Shown here: piece after piece, positions 16,435 to 23,722 of the stretch | Layout of the letters: every line of letters begins with the position of its first letter | How positions within the stretch are numbered: the stretch's first letter is position 1 | Source of the DNA: Microbacterium lacus | GTDB taxonomy: Bacteria; Actinomycetota; Actinomycetes; Actinomycetales; Microbacteriaceae | Assembly (NCBI RefSeq): GCF_039531105.1 | Contig: NZ_BAAAPK010000001.1 | Location: 2,294,001-2,358,000, forward strand | Length of the DNA stretch: 64,000 nt | Direction: 5' to 3' | Notes under the pieces: generated by a model | What the model was told of the DNA's origin: nothing | What the model saw: the letters and a program-made list of their open reading frames with translations, nothing else | The model's database searches: none | Program-made: the position numbers and the translations under genes

Positions 16435-19090
16435 ACGGGTTGTGAAGGTGACGATGACGGCCCAGGTGGCGCAGTACCGGCAGGGCATGTTGGAGGCTGC
16501 AAAGGCGACCCGTGAGGTGGGTACGGCATCGGAGAAGCTTGCTCAGCAGCGGGAGGCGTTCCAGTCTCTGGGGCGTATCGGTCTTGCAACGGGAACTCTT
16601 GTCGCGGCGGGGTTCGCCCTGGCGGTGAAGAAGTTCGCTGATTTCGAGCAAGGCATGTCTGCGGTTCAGGCGGCGACTCATGAGACAACGGCGAACATGG
16701 ATCTGCTACGGCAGGCAGCGCTTGACGCGGGCGCTTCCACGGTGTTCTCAGCAACTGAGGCGGCGGGTGCGATCGAGGAACTGTCGAAGGCTGGTGTGTC
16801 TACCGCTGACATCCTCAATGGTGGTCTGAACGCGGCGCTGGATCTGGCTGCGGCTGGTGGCCTTGAGGTTGCCGACGCGGCGGGTATCGCAGCGACGGCG
16901 TTGAAGGTGTTCAACCTGCGTGGCGAGGACATGGCCCATGTCGCCGATCTGTTGGCTGCGGGTGCCGGCAAGGCGATGGGTGACGTGTCGGATCTGTCGC
17001 AGGCGCTCGCTCAGGGAGGCCAGGTCGCAGCGGCAACGGGGCTGACGATTGAGGAGACGACGGCGGCGCTATCTGCGTTCGCGTCGCAGGGTCTTCTGGG
17101 TTCGGATGCGGGTACGTCTTTCAAGACGATGCTGCAACGCCTCACCCCTCAGTCTGCGGAGGCGCAGAAGAAGATGGATGAGCTGGGGATCTCGGCATAT
17201 GACGCCGCGGGCCAGTTCGTGGGGCTCGAGAAGTTCGCGGGGAATCTGCAAACGGCTCTGAGCGATCTCACCCCCGAGCAGCGAAACGCGGCCCTGTCGG
17301 TCATGTTCGGTTCCGATGCTGTCCGTGCGGCGAATGTTCTCTACAACGAGGGCGCTCACGGTATCCGCGAGTGGACGGCTGCGGTTGATGACCAGGGGTA
17401 TGCGGCTGAGACGGCTCGCGCACGGCTGGACAACCTGAAGGGTGATCTGGAGGCGCTGGGCGGGGCGTTCGATACCGCGCTGATCTCGTCCGGGTCTGCG
17501 GCGAACGATGTTCTGCGGGACATGGTGCAGGCCATCACTGTGCTCGTGGACGGCTATAACGAGCTTCCTGACCCCGTGAAGGAGACGGTCCTGGCCGTGG
17601 GCGGTGCGACGGCGGCTATCGCCCTGGCGGGCGGTACAGCCCTTCTCGCGGTGCCGAAGTTCATTGAGCTCAAGGCCACGATGGCGGGTGCCGGTATCTC
17701 GATGGGTAGGACGGCCATTCAGGCGGGCGCTGCGGGACTGGCGCTCGGTGGACTGTTCGCGATCGTCGGTCAACTCGCAGCCGAACAGGCTGAGGCTAGG
17801 CGCAGGGCGCAGGAGTACGCCGACACGCTCGAGCAGGGTACGAACAAGATCACTGATGCCACGCGCCGCGCGATCAGGGAGAACCTGGCGGCGAAACGGG
17901 AAGTCCTTTGGTTCGAGCAGGATTCCGCGCTGGACGCTGCCGAGAAGCTTGGCGTCAACCTAAACCTGGTCACGAAGGCGGCTGAGGGTAGCGGGCCGGC
18001 GCTGAAGCAGTTGAACGAAGAACTGACTTCGCTGCGGGACGGAAGTTTCGACACCGCTAACGCGATCGTGACTGTCGAGGAAGCGGTCAAGGGCGAATCC
18101 CGCACCCTGGAAGATGCGGTCAAGCGGAACGAACTGCTCGCCGCGGCTACGGACGAGAACACCGAGTCGACGCAGAGCGCAGCAGACGCCTATATCGCAG
18201 CGTCCGATGAGGTGTCAGGACTCACATCGAAGCTGGACGAGCTGATCGGGCGCATCAACGAGGCGAACGGGGTGGGTCAGGACGCGGTTTCGGCGAACCT
18301 CAGCTACAAGGATGCGCTGGCCGGGGTGGATGAGGTGATCCAGAAGGCCCGCGACGGAGTGGAGGGGTATTCAGCGACTCTCGACACGTCTACGCAGGCC
18401 GGCCGGGACAACCTGGGCATGCTGGTTGAACTGGCAAGCAAAGCTCAGGACGCCGCGGAGAAACAGTTCGAGCTCGACGGGAACACGGAGGCTTACCGGG
18501 CCACCCTCGAGGCCAGTCGCCAGACCCTGATCGACCGTGCGGAACAACTCGGCATGAATGCGGAGGAGGCGGGCGCGCTGGCGGATCAGATCTTCCGCAT
18601 TCCATCCGAGACGGAGTGGAAGATGATCGCGGACACCGCTCAAGCGACATGGACCGTGCAGGACTTCATGAACAAGTACGGCACCCTGTCCGGAAACATC
18701 ATCTATCGGTCGGTGCTCCCCGACTTGAACGGCGACGTATCCGGCTCAGGACGGTTCGGGACGTTTGCGAGCGGTGGTGCGGTGCGCGGACCTGGCACGG
18801 GCACGTCGGACGGTGAGCATGTGTGGACTGCGGCTGAGGTCGCTGCCGCTGGTGGGCACAAGGCCGTCGAGAATTTGCGTGGCATGGTCCGAGGGGATCA
18901 GCCGATTTACGCGCAGAGCTACGGTTCAGGCGCTGGAGCTCCGGTGTCGGTATCTTTCCCGGACACCATCACCCTGGTCGACGCCAATGGCTCCATATTG
19001 ACGCAGGCCCGCGTTATCGCTGGGCAGGAGATCAAGCGTTACGACACGCATTCCGCGTTGGCGTTGCAGGCGGGAGCGCGAATGCGCTGA
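16427..19090 (+). CDS. Phage tail tape-measure protein
   Basis: An 887-residue TP901-type tape measure, the rod-like protein that sets tail length and passes into the cell with DNA. The core at about residues 50-330 has the family repeats (FEQGMSAVQAATHETTANM, then STVFSATEAAGAIEELSKAG). Long helical, Ala-rich regions follow, with a hydrophobic zone at about 384-450 (VLAVGGATAAIALAGGTALL) and a C-terminal ASGGAVRGPGTGTSDGEH near residue 778 of the kind seen in actinophage tape measures. AAGGAG precedes ATG 16427. No other tail gene is present. At roughly 0.15 nm per residue it would specify a tail near 130 nm. Confidence 0.92.
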   Translation: MPERVVKVTMTAQVAQYRQGMLEAAKATREVGTASEKLAQQREAFQSLGRIGLATGTLVAAGFALAVKKFADFEQGMSAVQAATHETTANMDLLRQAALDAGASTVFSATEAAGAIEELSKAGVSTADILNGGLNAALDLAAAGGLEVADAAGIAATALKVFNLRGEDMAHVADLLAAGAGKAMGDVSDLSQALAQGGQVAAATGLTIEETTAALSAFASQGLLGSDAGTSFKTMLQRLTPQSAEAQKKMDELGISAYDAAGQFVGLEKFAGNLQTALSDLTPEQRNAALSVMFGSDAVRAANVLYNEGAHGIREWTAAVDDQGYAAETARARLDNLKGDLEALGGAFDTALISSGSAANDVLRDMVQAITVLVDGYNELPDPVKETVLAVGGATAAIALAGGTALLAVPKFIELKATMAGAGISMGRTAIQAGAAGLALGGLFAIVGQLAAEQAEARRRAQEYADTLEQGTNKITDATRRAIRENLAAKREVLWFEQDSALDAAEKLGVNLNLVTKAAEGSGPALKQLNEELTSLRDGSFDTANAIVTVEEAVKGESRTLEDAVKRNELLAAATDENTESTQSAADAYIAASDEVSGLTSKLDELIGRINEANGVGQDAVSANLSYKDALAGVDEVIQKARDGVEGYSATLDTSTQAGRDNLGMLVELASKAQDAAEKQFELDGNTEAYRATLEASRQTLIDRAEQLGMNAEEAGALADQIFRIPSETEWKMIADTAQATWTVQDFMNKYGTLSGNIIYRSVLPDLNGDVSGSGRFGTFASGGAVRGPGTGTSDGEHVWTAAEVAAAGGHKAVENLRGMVRGDQPIYAQSYGSGAGAPVSVSFPDTITLVDANGSILTQARVIAGQEIKRYDTHSALALQAGARMR

Positions 19091-19155
19091 ACCGTAACGG
19101 GGGATGTCTGAGGTATTGGCTAGGGTTCGAAGCCGAGCAACCCGAGGGGGACGAA

Positions 19156-19332
19156 ATGGCAGTGAAGTACATCATCAATGAGGGATACGGCGATCAGGAG
19201 ACTGTAGAGGGCGCGTACTCGCTCAGGCAGGAAGATGGCTTCTTCTTCTTCCAGAATGTCGCGAAGAAGACTGTTTTCGTGACGAAGGCAGCGCGTGTCA
19301 CGACCATCAAGCGAGTCTCTGACGAGGACTAG
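19156..19332 (+). CDS. Small hypothetical protein, 58 residues
   Basis: It starts MAVKYIINEGYGDQETVEG at ATG 19156 with GAGGGGG upstream and ends at 19332, 14 bases before a strong terminator. It contains an FFFFQN cluster and two Lys-rich strands (VAKKTVFVTKAARVTTIKRV), suggesting a small beta-sheet fold. Function unknown. It sits between the tape measure and the oppositely oriented GNAT pair. Confidence 0.6.
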   Translation: MAVKYIINEGYGDQETVEGAYSLRQEDGFFFFQNVAKKTVFVTKAARVTTIKRVSDED

Positions 19333-19346
19333 CCAGCAGTAACAGC

Positions 19347-19377
19347 AACCCCCGGCCCGCTATGGGTCGGGGGTTTT
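19347..19377 (+). terminator. Intrinsic terminator
   Basis: AACCCCCGGCCC, a 5-base loop and GGGTCGGGGGTTTT form a strong stem with a T-run, the clearest classical terminator in the window. It ends the rightward tape-measure transcript ahead of the convergent GNAT-like gene and may act in both directions. Confidence 0.85.
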
Positions 19378-19415
19378 CTGCGCTCCGCCTTGGGCTTGAC
19401 GCGCGCTCACGAACG

Positions 19416-19937
19416 TCAGAGATCGCGGCCCATGAAATCGAATCGCGAATCCCCCGCGAACCTTTCGAATCCATTGGCTCGGAGCAGCCGAAGGCTCGCT
19501 CGATTTCGGTTGTCCACTTTGCCGTACACACCGTACTCATTGCCGTGACGCGCGTTTCTGTCCCTCAGCCGTTGAAGCGTTTCCGTGAGCGCCTGTTGCG
19601 CGTAGTCCGTCCCGTAACATCGGCGCGCCCGTGCCAGTGCGTTGATGAAGTATGACGGCGGGATGTCGCCGTACTCCACGTATGAATACGCGCATATGAC
19701 CGCGATACCCAGATCGTCTTCGCCGACGAGCACCGCGGGCGGAAGTTCCCTGGGGGGTTGGAACTCTTGGAGGAAGCTCTCGACTACGATCTGGTACGGC
19801 CTCGGATGGGTGATCTCCCCGTCCCTGCGTCCGACGTACGCCGGATAAGCGCACTCGAAGCCCCTCAGACGTTGAACCGAGTCAAGGTTGGCTTCGATCC
19901 AGCTAAGCGGCACGCTTCCGCTTGAGCCATGCGGCAA
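19416..19937 (-). CDS. GNAT-like N-acetyltransferase (cargo, possible toxin)
   Basis: A 173-residue protein whose C-terminal part carries the late GNAT signature: GKVDNRNRASLRLLRANGFERF, that is N-x2-S-x2-LL-x3-GF. The central part (AVLVGEDDLGIAVICAYSYVE) gives acceptable core strands, but the acetyl-CoA P-loop motif Q/R-x2-G-x-G/A is poorly preserved. The start may be ATG 19937 or GTG 19913; the latter follows GCGGAAG and overlaps the upstream gene stop. It forms a two-gene unit with the 69-residue gene at 19903-20112, opposite to the element's main direction and next to attR: a typical cargo position for toxin-antitoxin or defence genes. Confidence 0.6.
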   Translation of the reverse strand: MPHGSSGSVPLSWIEANLDSVQRLRGFECAYPAYVGRRDGEITHPRPYQIVVESFLQEFQPPRELPPAVLVGEDDLGIAVICAYSYVEYGDIPPSYFINALARARRCYGTDYAQQALTETLQRLRDRNARHGNEYGVYGKVDNRNRASLRLLRANGFERFAGDSRFDFMGRDL

Positions 19938-20112
19938 AAAGTCTTGCGTCGTCAGGCGTCGCCCGGTAGACCTTCCCGTACCTGGTCGCAGCCTCGCTTC
20001 GCTCAGCGGAGGTTAGCTTTGTGCCACCAACGCGTTCACTTCGATCGCGCGCCTCTGAGACGAGCGCGGCAGTTGCCGAACCGTCGTTGGGGAGGCGAGT
20101 GGTCGTCGACAT
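19903..20112 (-). CDS. Small basic partner of GNAT-like protein, 69 residues
   Basis: It starts MSTTTRLPNDGSATAALVS at ATG 20112 and ends KRKRAA just inside the GNAT-like gene. It is highly charged and mostly helical, with TSAERSEAATRYGKVYRAT in the middle. No RHH or HTH antitoxin family was recognised. The order small protein first, GNAT second, with overlap, resembles antitoxin-toxin operons; this is inference. TAACCT lies six bases before the ATG, so the transcript is probably leaderless. Confidence 0.6.
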   Translation of the reverse strand: MSTTTRLPNDGSATAALVSEARDRSERVGGTKLTSAERSEAATRYGKVYRATPDDARLFAAWLKRKRAA

Positions 20113-20118
20113 GAATCT

Positions 20119-20124
20119 AGGTTA
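20119..20124 (-). promoter_or_regulatory. -10 element for leaderless GNAT-pair mRNA
   Basis: TAACCT on the minus strand, six bases before ATG 20112. TTTACA (20137-20142) lies 12 bases further upstream, too close for a standard -35. The promoter lies inside the element, so the cargo pair can be expressed in the integrated state. Confidence 0.5.
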
Positions 20125-20206
20125 GCGCGAATCGTCTGTAAATGGGCTAAATGTGTTTCATGGCGCTGGCTCTCGAAACCCACCAAATGTTACAGATCGA
20201 TAACGT

Positions 20207-21283
20207 TCATGTTTTTCCGAAGCGGAACTCGACGACGTCGCCGTCCTGCATGACGTAGTCCTTGCCCTCCAGGCGCGCCTTGCCTGCGGCGCGCGCAGCG
20301 GCGATCGAGCCGGTCGCGATGAGGTCGTCGAACGAGATGACCTCGGCTTTGATGAAGCCCTTCTCGAAGTCCGTGTGGATGACGCCCGCGGCCTGTGGAG
20401 CCTTCCAGCCCTTGCCGATCGTCCACGCCCGCGCTTCCTTCGGCCCCGCGGTGAGGTAGGTCTGCAGGCCCAGCGTGTCGAAGCCGATGCGGGCGAGCTG
20501 GTCGAGCCCCGATTCCTCCTGGCCGGTCGAGGCGAGCAGCTCCGCCACGTCCTCCGGGTCGAGGTCGATGAGCTCGGACTCGATCTTCGCGTCCAGGAAG
20601 ACCGCGTGGGCCGGGGCGACGAGTTCTTCGAGGGCGGCTTTGGCCGCCGCATCCGTCAGGATCGCCTCATCGACGTTGAAGACATAGATGTACGGCTTCG
20701 CGGTGAGAAGTCCGAGCTCCTTGATCGGGGCGAGGTCGATGCCGGAGTGCGAAAGCAGCTGACCGCGCTCGAGGGCGTCCTTCGCCGCGACCGCGGCCTC
20801 GAGGGCAGCGGGGTCGGTCTTCTTGCCCTTGACCTCCTTCTCGATGCGCGGGATCGCCTTCTCGAGCGTCTGCAGGTCGGCGAGCTGCAGCTCCGCGTTG
20901 ATCGTCTCGAGGTCGTTCTTCGGGTTCACGCCGCCCTCGACGTGCACGACGTCGTCGTCGGTGAATCCGCGGACGACCTGCGCGATCGCGTCGGCCTCGC
21001 GGATGTTCGCGAGGAACTGGTTGCCCAGCCCCTCACCCTCGCTCGCGCCCCGGACGATCCCGGCGATGTCGACGAACGACACCGTGGCGGGCAGGATGCG
21101 CTCGGAGTGGAACACCTCGGCGAGCTTGCCGAGCCGCGGATCGGGCAACGACACGACGCCCACGTTCGGCTCGATCGTCGCGAAGGGATAGTTCGCCGCG
21201 AGCACGTCGTTCTTAGTCAGTGCGTTGAAGAGGGTGGACTTGCCGACATTGGGCAGACCGACGATACCGATAGTGAGAGCCAC
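20207..21283 (-). CDS. ychF: YchF/Obg-family ATPase with element-encoded C-terminus
   Basis: A 358-residue ribosome-associated P-loop NTPase. GLPNVGKSTLFNALT is the G1 loop, and the TGS-like domain is at the C-terminus (EGKDYVMQDGDVVEFRF). Normal family members end FRF-N-V; this one ends FRF-G-K-T because the last codons and the stop come from the inserted element. The conserved MALTIGIVGLPN start corresponds to GTG 21283, eight bases after TAGACT; ATG 21289 would add two residues. Function is probably preserved, since only two residues are replaced by three. Confidence 0.93.
   Translation of the reverse strand: MALTIGIVGLPNVGKSTLFNALTKNDVLAANYPFATIEPNVGVVSLPDPRLGKLAEVFHSERILPATVSFVDIAGIVRGASEGEGLGNQFLANIREADAIAQVVRGFTDDDVVHVEGGVNPKNDLETINAELQLADLQTLEKAIPRIEKEVKGKKTDPAALEAAVAAKDALERGQLLSHSGIDLAPIKELGLLTAKPYIYVFNVDEAILTDAAAKAALEELVAPAHAVFLDAKIESELIDLDPEDVAELLASTGQEESGLDQLARIGFDTLGLQTYLTAGPKEARAWTIGKGWKAPQAAGVIHTDFEKGFIKAEVISFDDLIATGSIAAARAAGKARLEGKDYVMQDGDVVEFRFGKT
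20219..20233. repeat. attR core (15-bp direct repeat)
   Basis: GAAGCGGAACTCGAC, identical to 9701-9715, inside the last codons of ychF. Bases to the left belong to the element (including the new ychF stop at 20207-20209); bases to the right are native ychF. Confidence 0.9.
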
Positions 21284-21310
21284 GGGCATTCAGTCTACGT
21301 GCGGGTGGCC

Positions 21311-21351
21311 GCCGCCCCCGCGTCGACGGACGCGTCGACGGCGCGGGCGGC
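21311..21351 (-). terminator. GC-rich hairpin after methyltransferase gene
   Basis: Two stem segments (GCCGCCC/GGGCGGC and CGTCGAC/GTCGACG) separated by mismatched bases, between the stop of the methyltransferase gene and the ychF start. It would end the upstream transcript before ychF. Confidence 0.4.
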
Positions 21352-21377
21352 GAAGACCACCGGATGCCGCTCCCCGG

Positions 21378-22127
21378 TCACCGCCGCAGCGCTCGGAACG
21401 CGCGCGTCACGTACGGCAGATCGACCACGTGGTCCCCGATCGCACCGATGTCATCGAGCACCCCGACAAGTCCCGCCTCGATACGCGCGCGTTCGTCCGC
21501 CGGCGCGGTGATGACGTAGCTGCGCGAGCGGGCCATCGCGAGGAAGGTCGCACGATTCATGGGCCTCGTCCACCGCCATTCGGCGCTCTCGAGTTCGCCG
21601 AACGGCTCACCCACCTGCGGCGGCCCCTCGGCGAGGACTTCCTCGGCGTGACTGCCGTGCATGACCGCCGTCATCCGGGCGACCCAGTCCACATCGTCGT
21701 CGCGCAGGTTCCAGACGAGTCCGAGCACTCCGCCGGGCCGCAGAACCCGGCCCGCCTCCGCCGCGGCAGCAGTCGGATCGACCCAGTGCCATGCCTGGCC
21801 GAGGACCACCGCGTCGACGCTGTCGTCGGGGAGCGGCATCCGCTCGGCGGTCCCGACGAACGTCGGGACGGCGTGCACGCTCTCGCGCAGCGTGGCGAGC
21901 ATCTGCGGATCCGGGTCGATCGCGACGACCTCGGCACCCAGCTCCTGCACGACCCGCGTCAGCTTCCCCGTCCCCGCCCCCACATCGGCGACCCGGATGC
22001 GGCGCTCGCCGCCCGCGACCGGCTGAAGCAGCCAGTCCACGGCCTGAATCGGATAGTCGGGGCGACCGGTCTCGTACGTGTGGGCTTCGGCGCCGAACGA
22101 GCGCGCCAGCCTCTCGTCACCACTCAT
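21378..22127 (-). CDS. Class I SAM-dependent methyltransferase
   Basis: A 249-residue methyltransferase-11 family protein, first residues MSGDERLARSFGAEAHTYE. Motif I is VADVGAGTGKLTRV, motif II VVAIDPDPQML, and later come VLGQAWHWVDP and LRPGGVLGLVWNL. The W-H-W-V-D-P block is typical of a broad actinobacterial/fungal subgroup of unknown substrate. The ATG at 22127 is six bases after TAGGCT. It is divergent from the exonuclease gene. Confidence 0.87.
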   Translation of the reverse strand: MSGDERLARSFGAEAHTYETGRPDYPIQAVDWLLQPVAGGERRIRVADVGAGTGKLTRVVQELGAEVVAIDPDPQMLATLRESVHAVPTFVGTAERMPLPDDSVDAVVLGQAWHWVDPTAAAAEAGRVLRPGGVLGLVWNLRDDDVDWVARMTAVMHGSHAEEVLAEGPPQVGEPFGELESAEWRWTRPMNRATFLAMARSRSYVITAPADERARIEAGLVGVLDDIGAIGDHVVDLPYVTRAFRALRR

Positions 22128-22133
22128 GCCGCG

Positions 22134-22139
22134 AGCCTA
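22134..22139 (-). promoter_or_regulatory. -10 element for leaderless methyltransferase mRNA
   Basis: TAGGCT on the minus strand, six bases before ATG 22127. Confidence 0.5.
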
Positions 22140-22199
22140 TGCCCGGCTCCCGCGGCGCGCCTCCCCCCTGCGCGGGCTGCCCGGGGCGAGCCTGGACGC

Positions 22200-22808
22200 G
22201 TGCCCCTCGACTTCACCGCGATCGACTTCGAGACGGCGAACTCCAGCAACGCGTCGGCGTGCGCGGTCGGGATGGCACGGGTGCGCGACGGGCGCGTGGT
22301 GGCCACGGCCGGGTGGCTCATCCAGCCGCCACCCGGACACGACCGCTTCTTCGAGATCAACGTCCGTATCCACGGCATCGAACCCGAGCACGTCGCCGAC
22401 GCCAAGACGTGGAGCGAGCAGCTGGGCGATCTCACCGACTTCGCCGGCTCCGACGTGCTGGTCGCCCACAACGCGGGCTTCGACATGACGGTCCTCCGGC
22501 GCGCGTGCGAAGCGACCGGCGACGTGCACCCGCCGTTCGAGTACGTCTGCAGCCTGCAGGTCGCCCGCAAGCTCTACGACCTCGAGTCCTATCGGCTCCC
22601 GTCGGTGGCGGCGGCCGCCGGATTCATCGACTTCGCGCATCACGACGCCACCGCCGACGCGCTCGCGTGCGCGCACATCATGATCCACGCCGCCGAACTG
22701 GTCGGAGCGAAGGACGTCGCGGGGCTCGCCGCCGCGGCATCCGTCCGCGTATCTCGACTCGAGGGGGCGGTCCCGGTGACGGATCAGCCCGCCCTGCTGT
22801 TCGTCTGA
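22200..22808 (+). CDS. DEDDh 3'-5' exonuclease (DnaQ-like)
   Basis: A 202-residue exonuclease domain protein. Exo I is TAIDFETANSS (D and E), Exo II is VAHNAGFDM (D), and Exo III is HHDATADALA (H and D). The domain fills about residues 1-165 and a short Ala-rich tail follows. It belongs to the DNA polymerase III epsilon-like group but is not linked to a polymerase gene; RNase T-like or repair roles are possible. The start is taken at GTG 22200 (VPLDF), directly before the first strand. Confidence 0.85.
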   Translation: MPLDFTAIDFETANSSNASACAVGMARVRDGRVVATAGWLIQPPPGHDRFFEINVRIHGIEPEHVADAKTWSEQLGDLTDFAGSDVLVAHNAGFDMTVLRRACEATGDVHPPFEYVCSLQVARKLYDLESYRLPSVAAAAGFIDFAHHDATADALACAHIMIHAAELVGAKDVAGLAAAASVRVSRLEGAVPVTDQPALLFV

Positions 22809-22811
22809 CGA

Positions 22812-23222
22812 TCAGACAGCAGGTGCCTGGGCGATCCGCACCATGTTGCCCGACGGATCACGGAACGCGCAGTCGCGCTGACCCCAGCCCATATCGATCG
22901 GCTCCTGGAGCACCTCGGCGCCGTACGCCCGGACCCTTTCGAAAAGCGCGTCCAGATCGTCTGTGCGGAAGACGAGCATCGGAAGGACGCCCTTCGTCAG
23001 CAGCTCCTGCATCGCGTCCCCGTCGCGCTCCGATCGACCGGCGTGCGGCTCGGACAGCACGATGCCCAGACCGGGTTGCGTGGGTGTGCCCAGCGTCACC
23101 CAGCGGTGCTCCCCCGACGCCACGTCGTTCAGCACGTCGAGCCCGAGGGCGTCGCGATAGAAGCCGATCGATTCGTCCACGTCGGTGACGGTCACGTTCG
23201 TGTACTGCAGTGCGATGTCCAT
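22812..23222 (-). CDS. VOC (glyoxalase/bleomycin resistance) family protein
   Basis: A 136-residue vicinal-oxygen-chelate fold protein with two beta-alpha-beta-beta-beta units: LQYTNVTVTDVDESIGFYRD begins the first and MLVFRTDDLDALFERVRAYG the second, ending FRDPSGNMVRIAQ. The specific ligand or reaction is unknown. The ATG at 23222 is six bases after TAGCGT. The AraC regulator gene lies 9 bp upstream on the same strand with its own leaderless start, suggesting that regulator and VOC protein belong together. Confidence 0.82.
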   Translation of the reverse strand: MDIALQYTNVTVTDVDESIGFYRDALGLDVLNDVASGEHRWVTLGTPTQPGLGIVLSEPHAGRSERDGDAMQELLTKGVLPMLVFRTDDLDALFERVRAYGAEVLQEPIDMGWGQRDCAFRDPSGNMVRIAQAPAV

Positions 23223-23228
23223 GCCAGG

Positions 23229-23234
23229 ACGCTA
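23229..23234 (-). promoter_or_regulatory. -10 element for leaderless VOC mRNA
   Basis: TAGCGT on the minus strand, six bases before ATG 23222; it overlaps the last codon of the AraC-type gene. Confidence 0.5.
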
Positions 23235-23672
23235 CGCCGCCGAACCGCCCCGCGCTTCTCCGATCCTGCTCCGACCCGCTCGCTCCGGACGGGCACGGGC
23301 CCTGACGACGCACGACGGCATGGCCCGGAGCGCGTCGTGCTCCTGTCGGCGGTACTCGCTCGGCGTCATCCCGACGATCTGCGTGAAGCTCGCACTGAAC
23401 GAACCCAGTGACGTGCAGCCGACCTCCATGCAGGCGTCGGTCACCGTGGCACCATCGCGCAGAAGCGCCATCGCGCGTTCGATCCGCCGCGTCATGAGGT
23501 AGCCGTAGGGCGTCTCGCCGTACGCGGCGCGGAAGCGTCGCGAGAAATGCGCGGGCGACATCAGCGCCTTCGCAGCCATCGTCGGCACGTCGAGCGGTCG
23601 CGCGTAGTCCCGGTCGATCAGGTCGCGGGCCCGGCGCAGATGCGCGAGGTTCTCGATCTCCTCCGGCGACAT
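23232..23672 (-). CDS. AraC-family HTH regulator, DNA-binding domain only
   Basis: A 146-residue protein. The two helix-turn-helix units of AraC fill residues 10-108: LDVPTMAAKALMSPAHFSRR, then VTDACMEVGCTSLGSFSASF and the closing GMTPSEYRR. No N-terminal ligand-binding domain is present, and the C-terminal 35 residues are Arg/Ala-rich. It resembles stand-alone AraC regulators that neighbour VOC or thiol-stress genes. The ATG at 23672 is six bases after TAGCGT. It is divergent from rmuC. Confidence 0.85.
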   Translation of the reverse strand: MSPEEIENLAHLRRARDLIDRDYARPLDVPTMAAKALMSPAHFSRRFRAAYGETPYGYLMTRRIERAMALLRDGATVTDACMEVGCTSLGSFSASFTQIVGMTPSEYRRQEHDALRAMPSCVVRARARPERAGRSRIGEARGGSAA

Positions 23673-23678
23673 GCTCCG

Positions 23679-23684
23679 ACGCTA
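23679..23684 (-). promoter_or_regulatory. -10 element for leaderless AraC-type mRNA
   Basis: TAGCGT on the minus strand, six bases before ATG 23672. Confidence 0.5.
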
Positions 23685-23722
23685 CACCGGCCGGTGTCGC
23701 ACCCCCAGGCCATCCTTGAGGA

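Larger units (their letters stand above)
9701..20233. mobile_element. Integrative element in ychF, candidate phage satellite
   Basis: An insert of 10.5 kb between identical 15-bp copies of GAAGCGGAACTCGAC. It holds a serine integrase at one end, a DUF3631 ATPase, a WhiB-like protein, several small Cys-containing proteins, one tail tape-measure gene, and an oppositely oriented GNAT-like pair at the other end. All frames look intact. Capsid, portal, terminase, remaining tail, lysis and conjugation genes are absent. A mini-element dependent on a helper phage fits best; a shrunken prophage is the main alternative. Confidence 0.88.

Noticed and set aside
9701..20233. Integrative conjugative element or integrated plasmid
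   Set aside because: No relaxase, FtsK/TraB-type translocase, mating-pair or partition genes are present, while a tape measure is.
9701..20233. Complete prophage
   Set aside because: Ten kilobases without terminase, portal, capsid, most tail genes, holin or endolysin cannot build virions alone.
20207..21283. ychF as a pseudogene disrupted by the element
   Set aside because: Only the last two residues are replaced, by three element-encoded ones, and the rest of the frame is intact.
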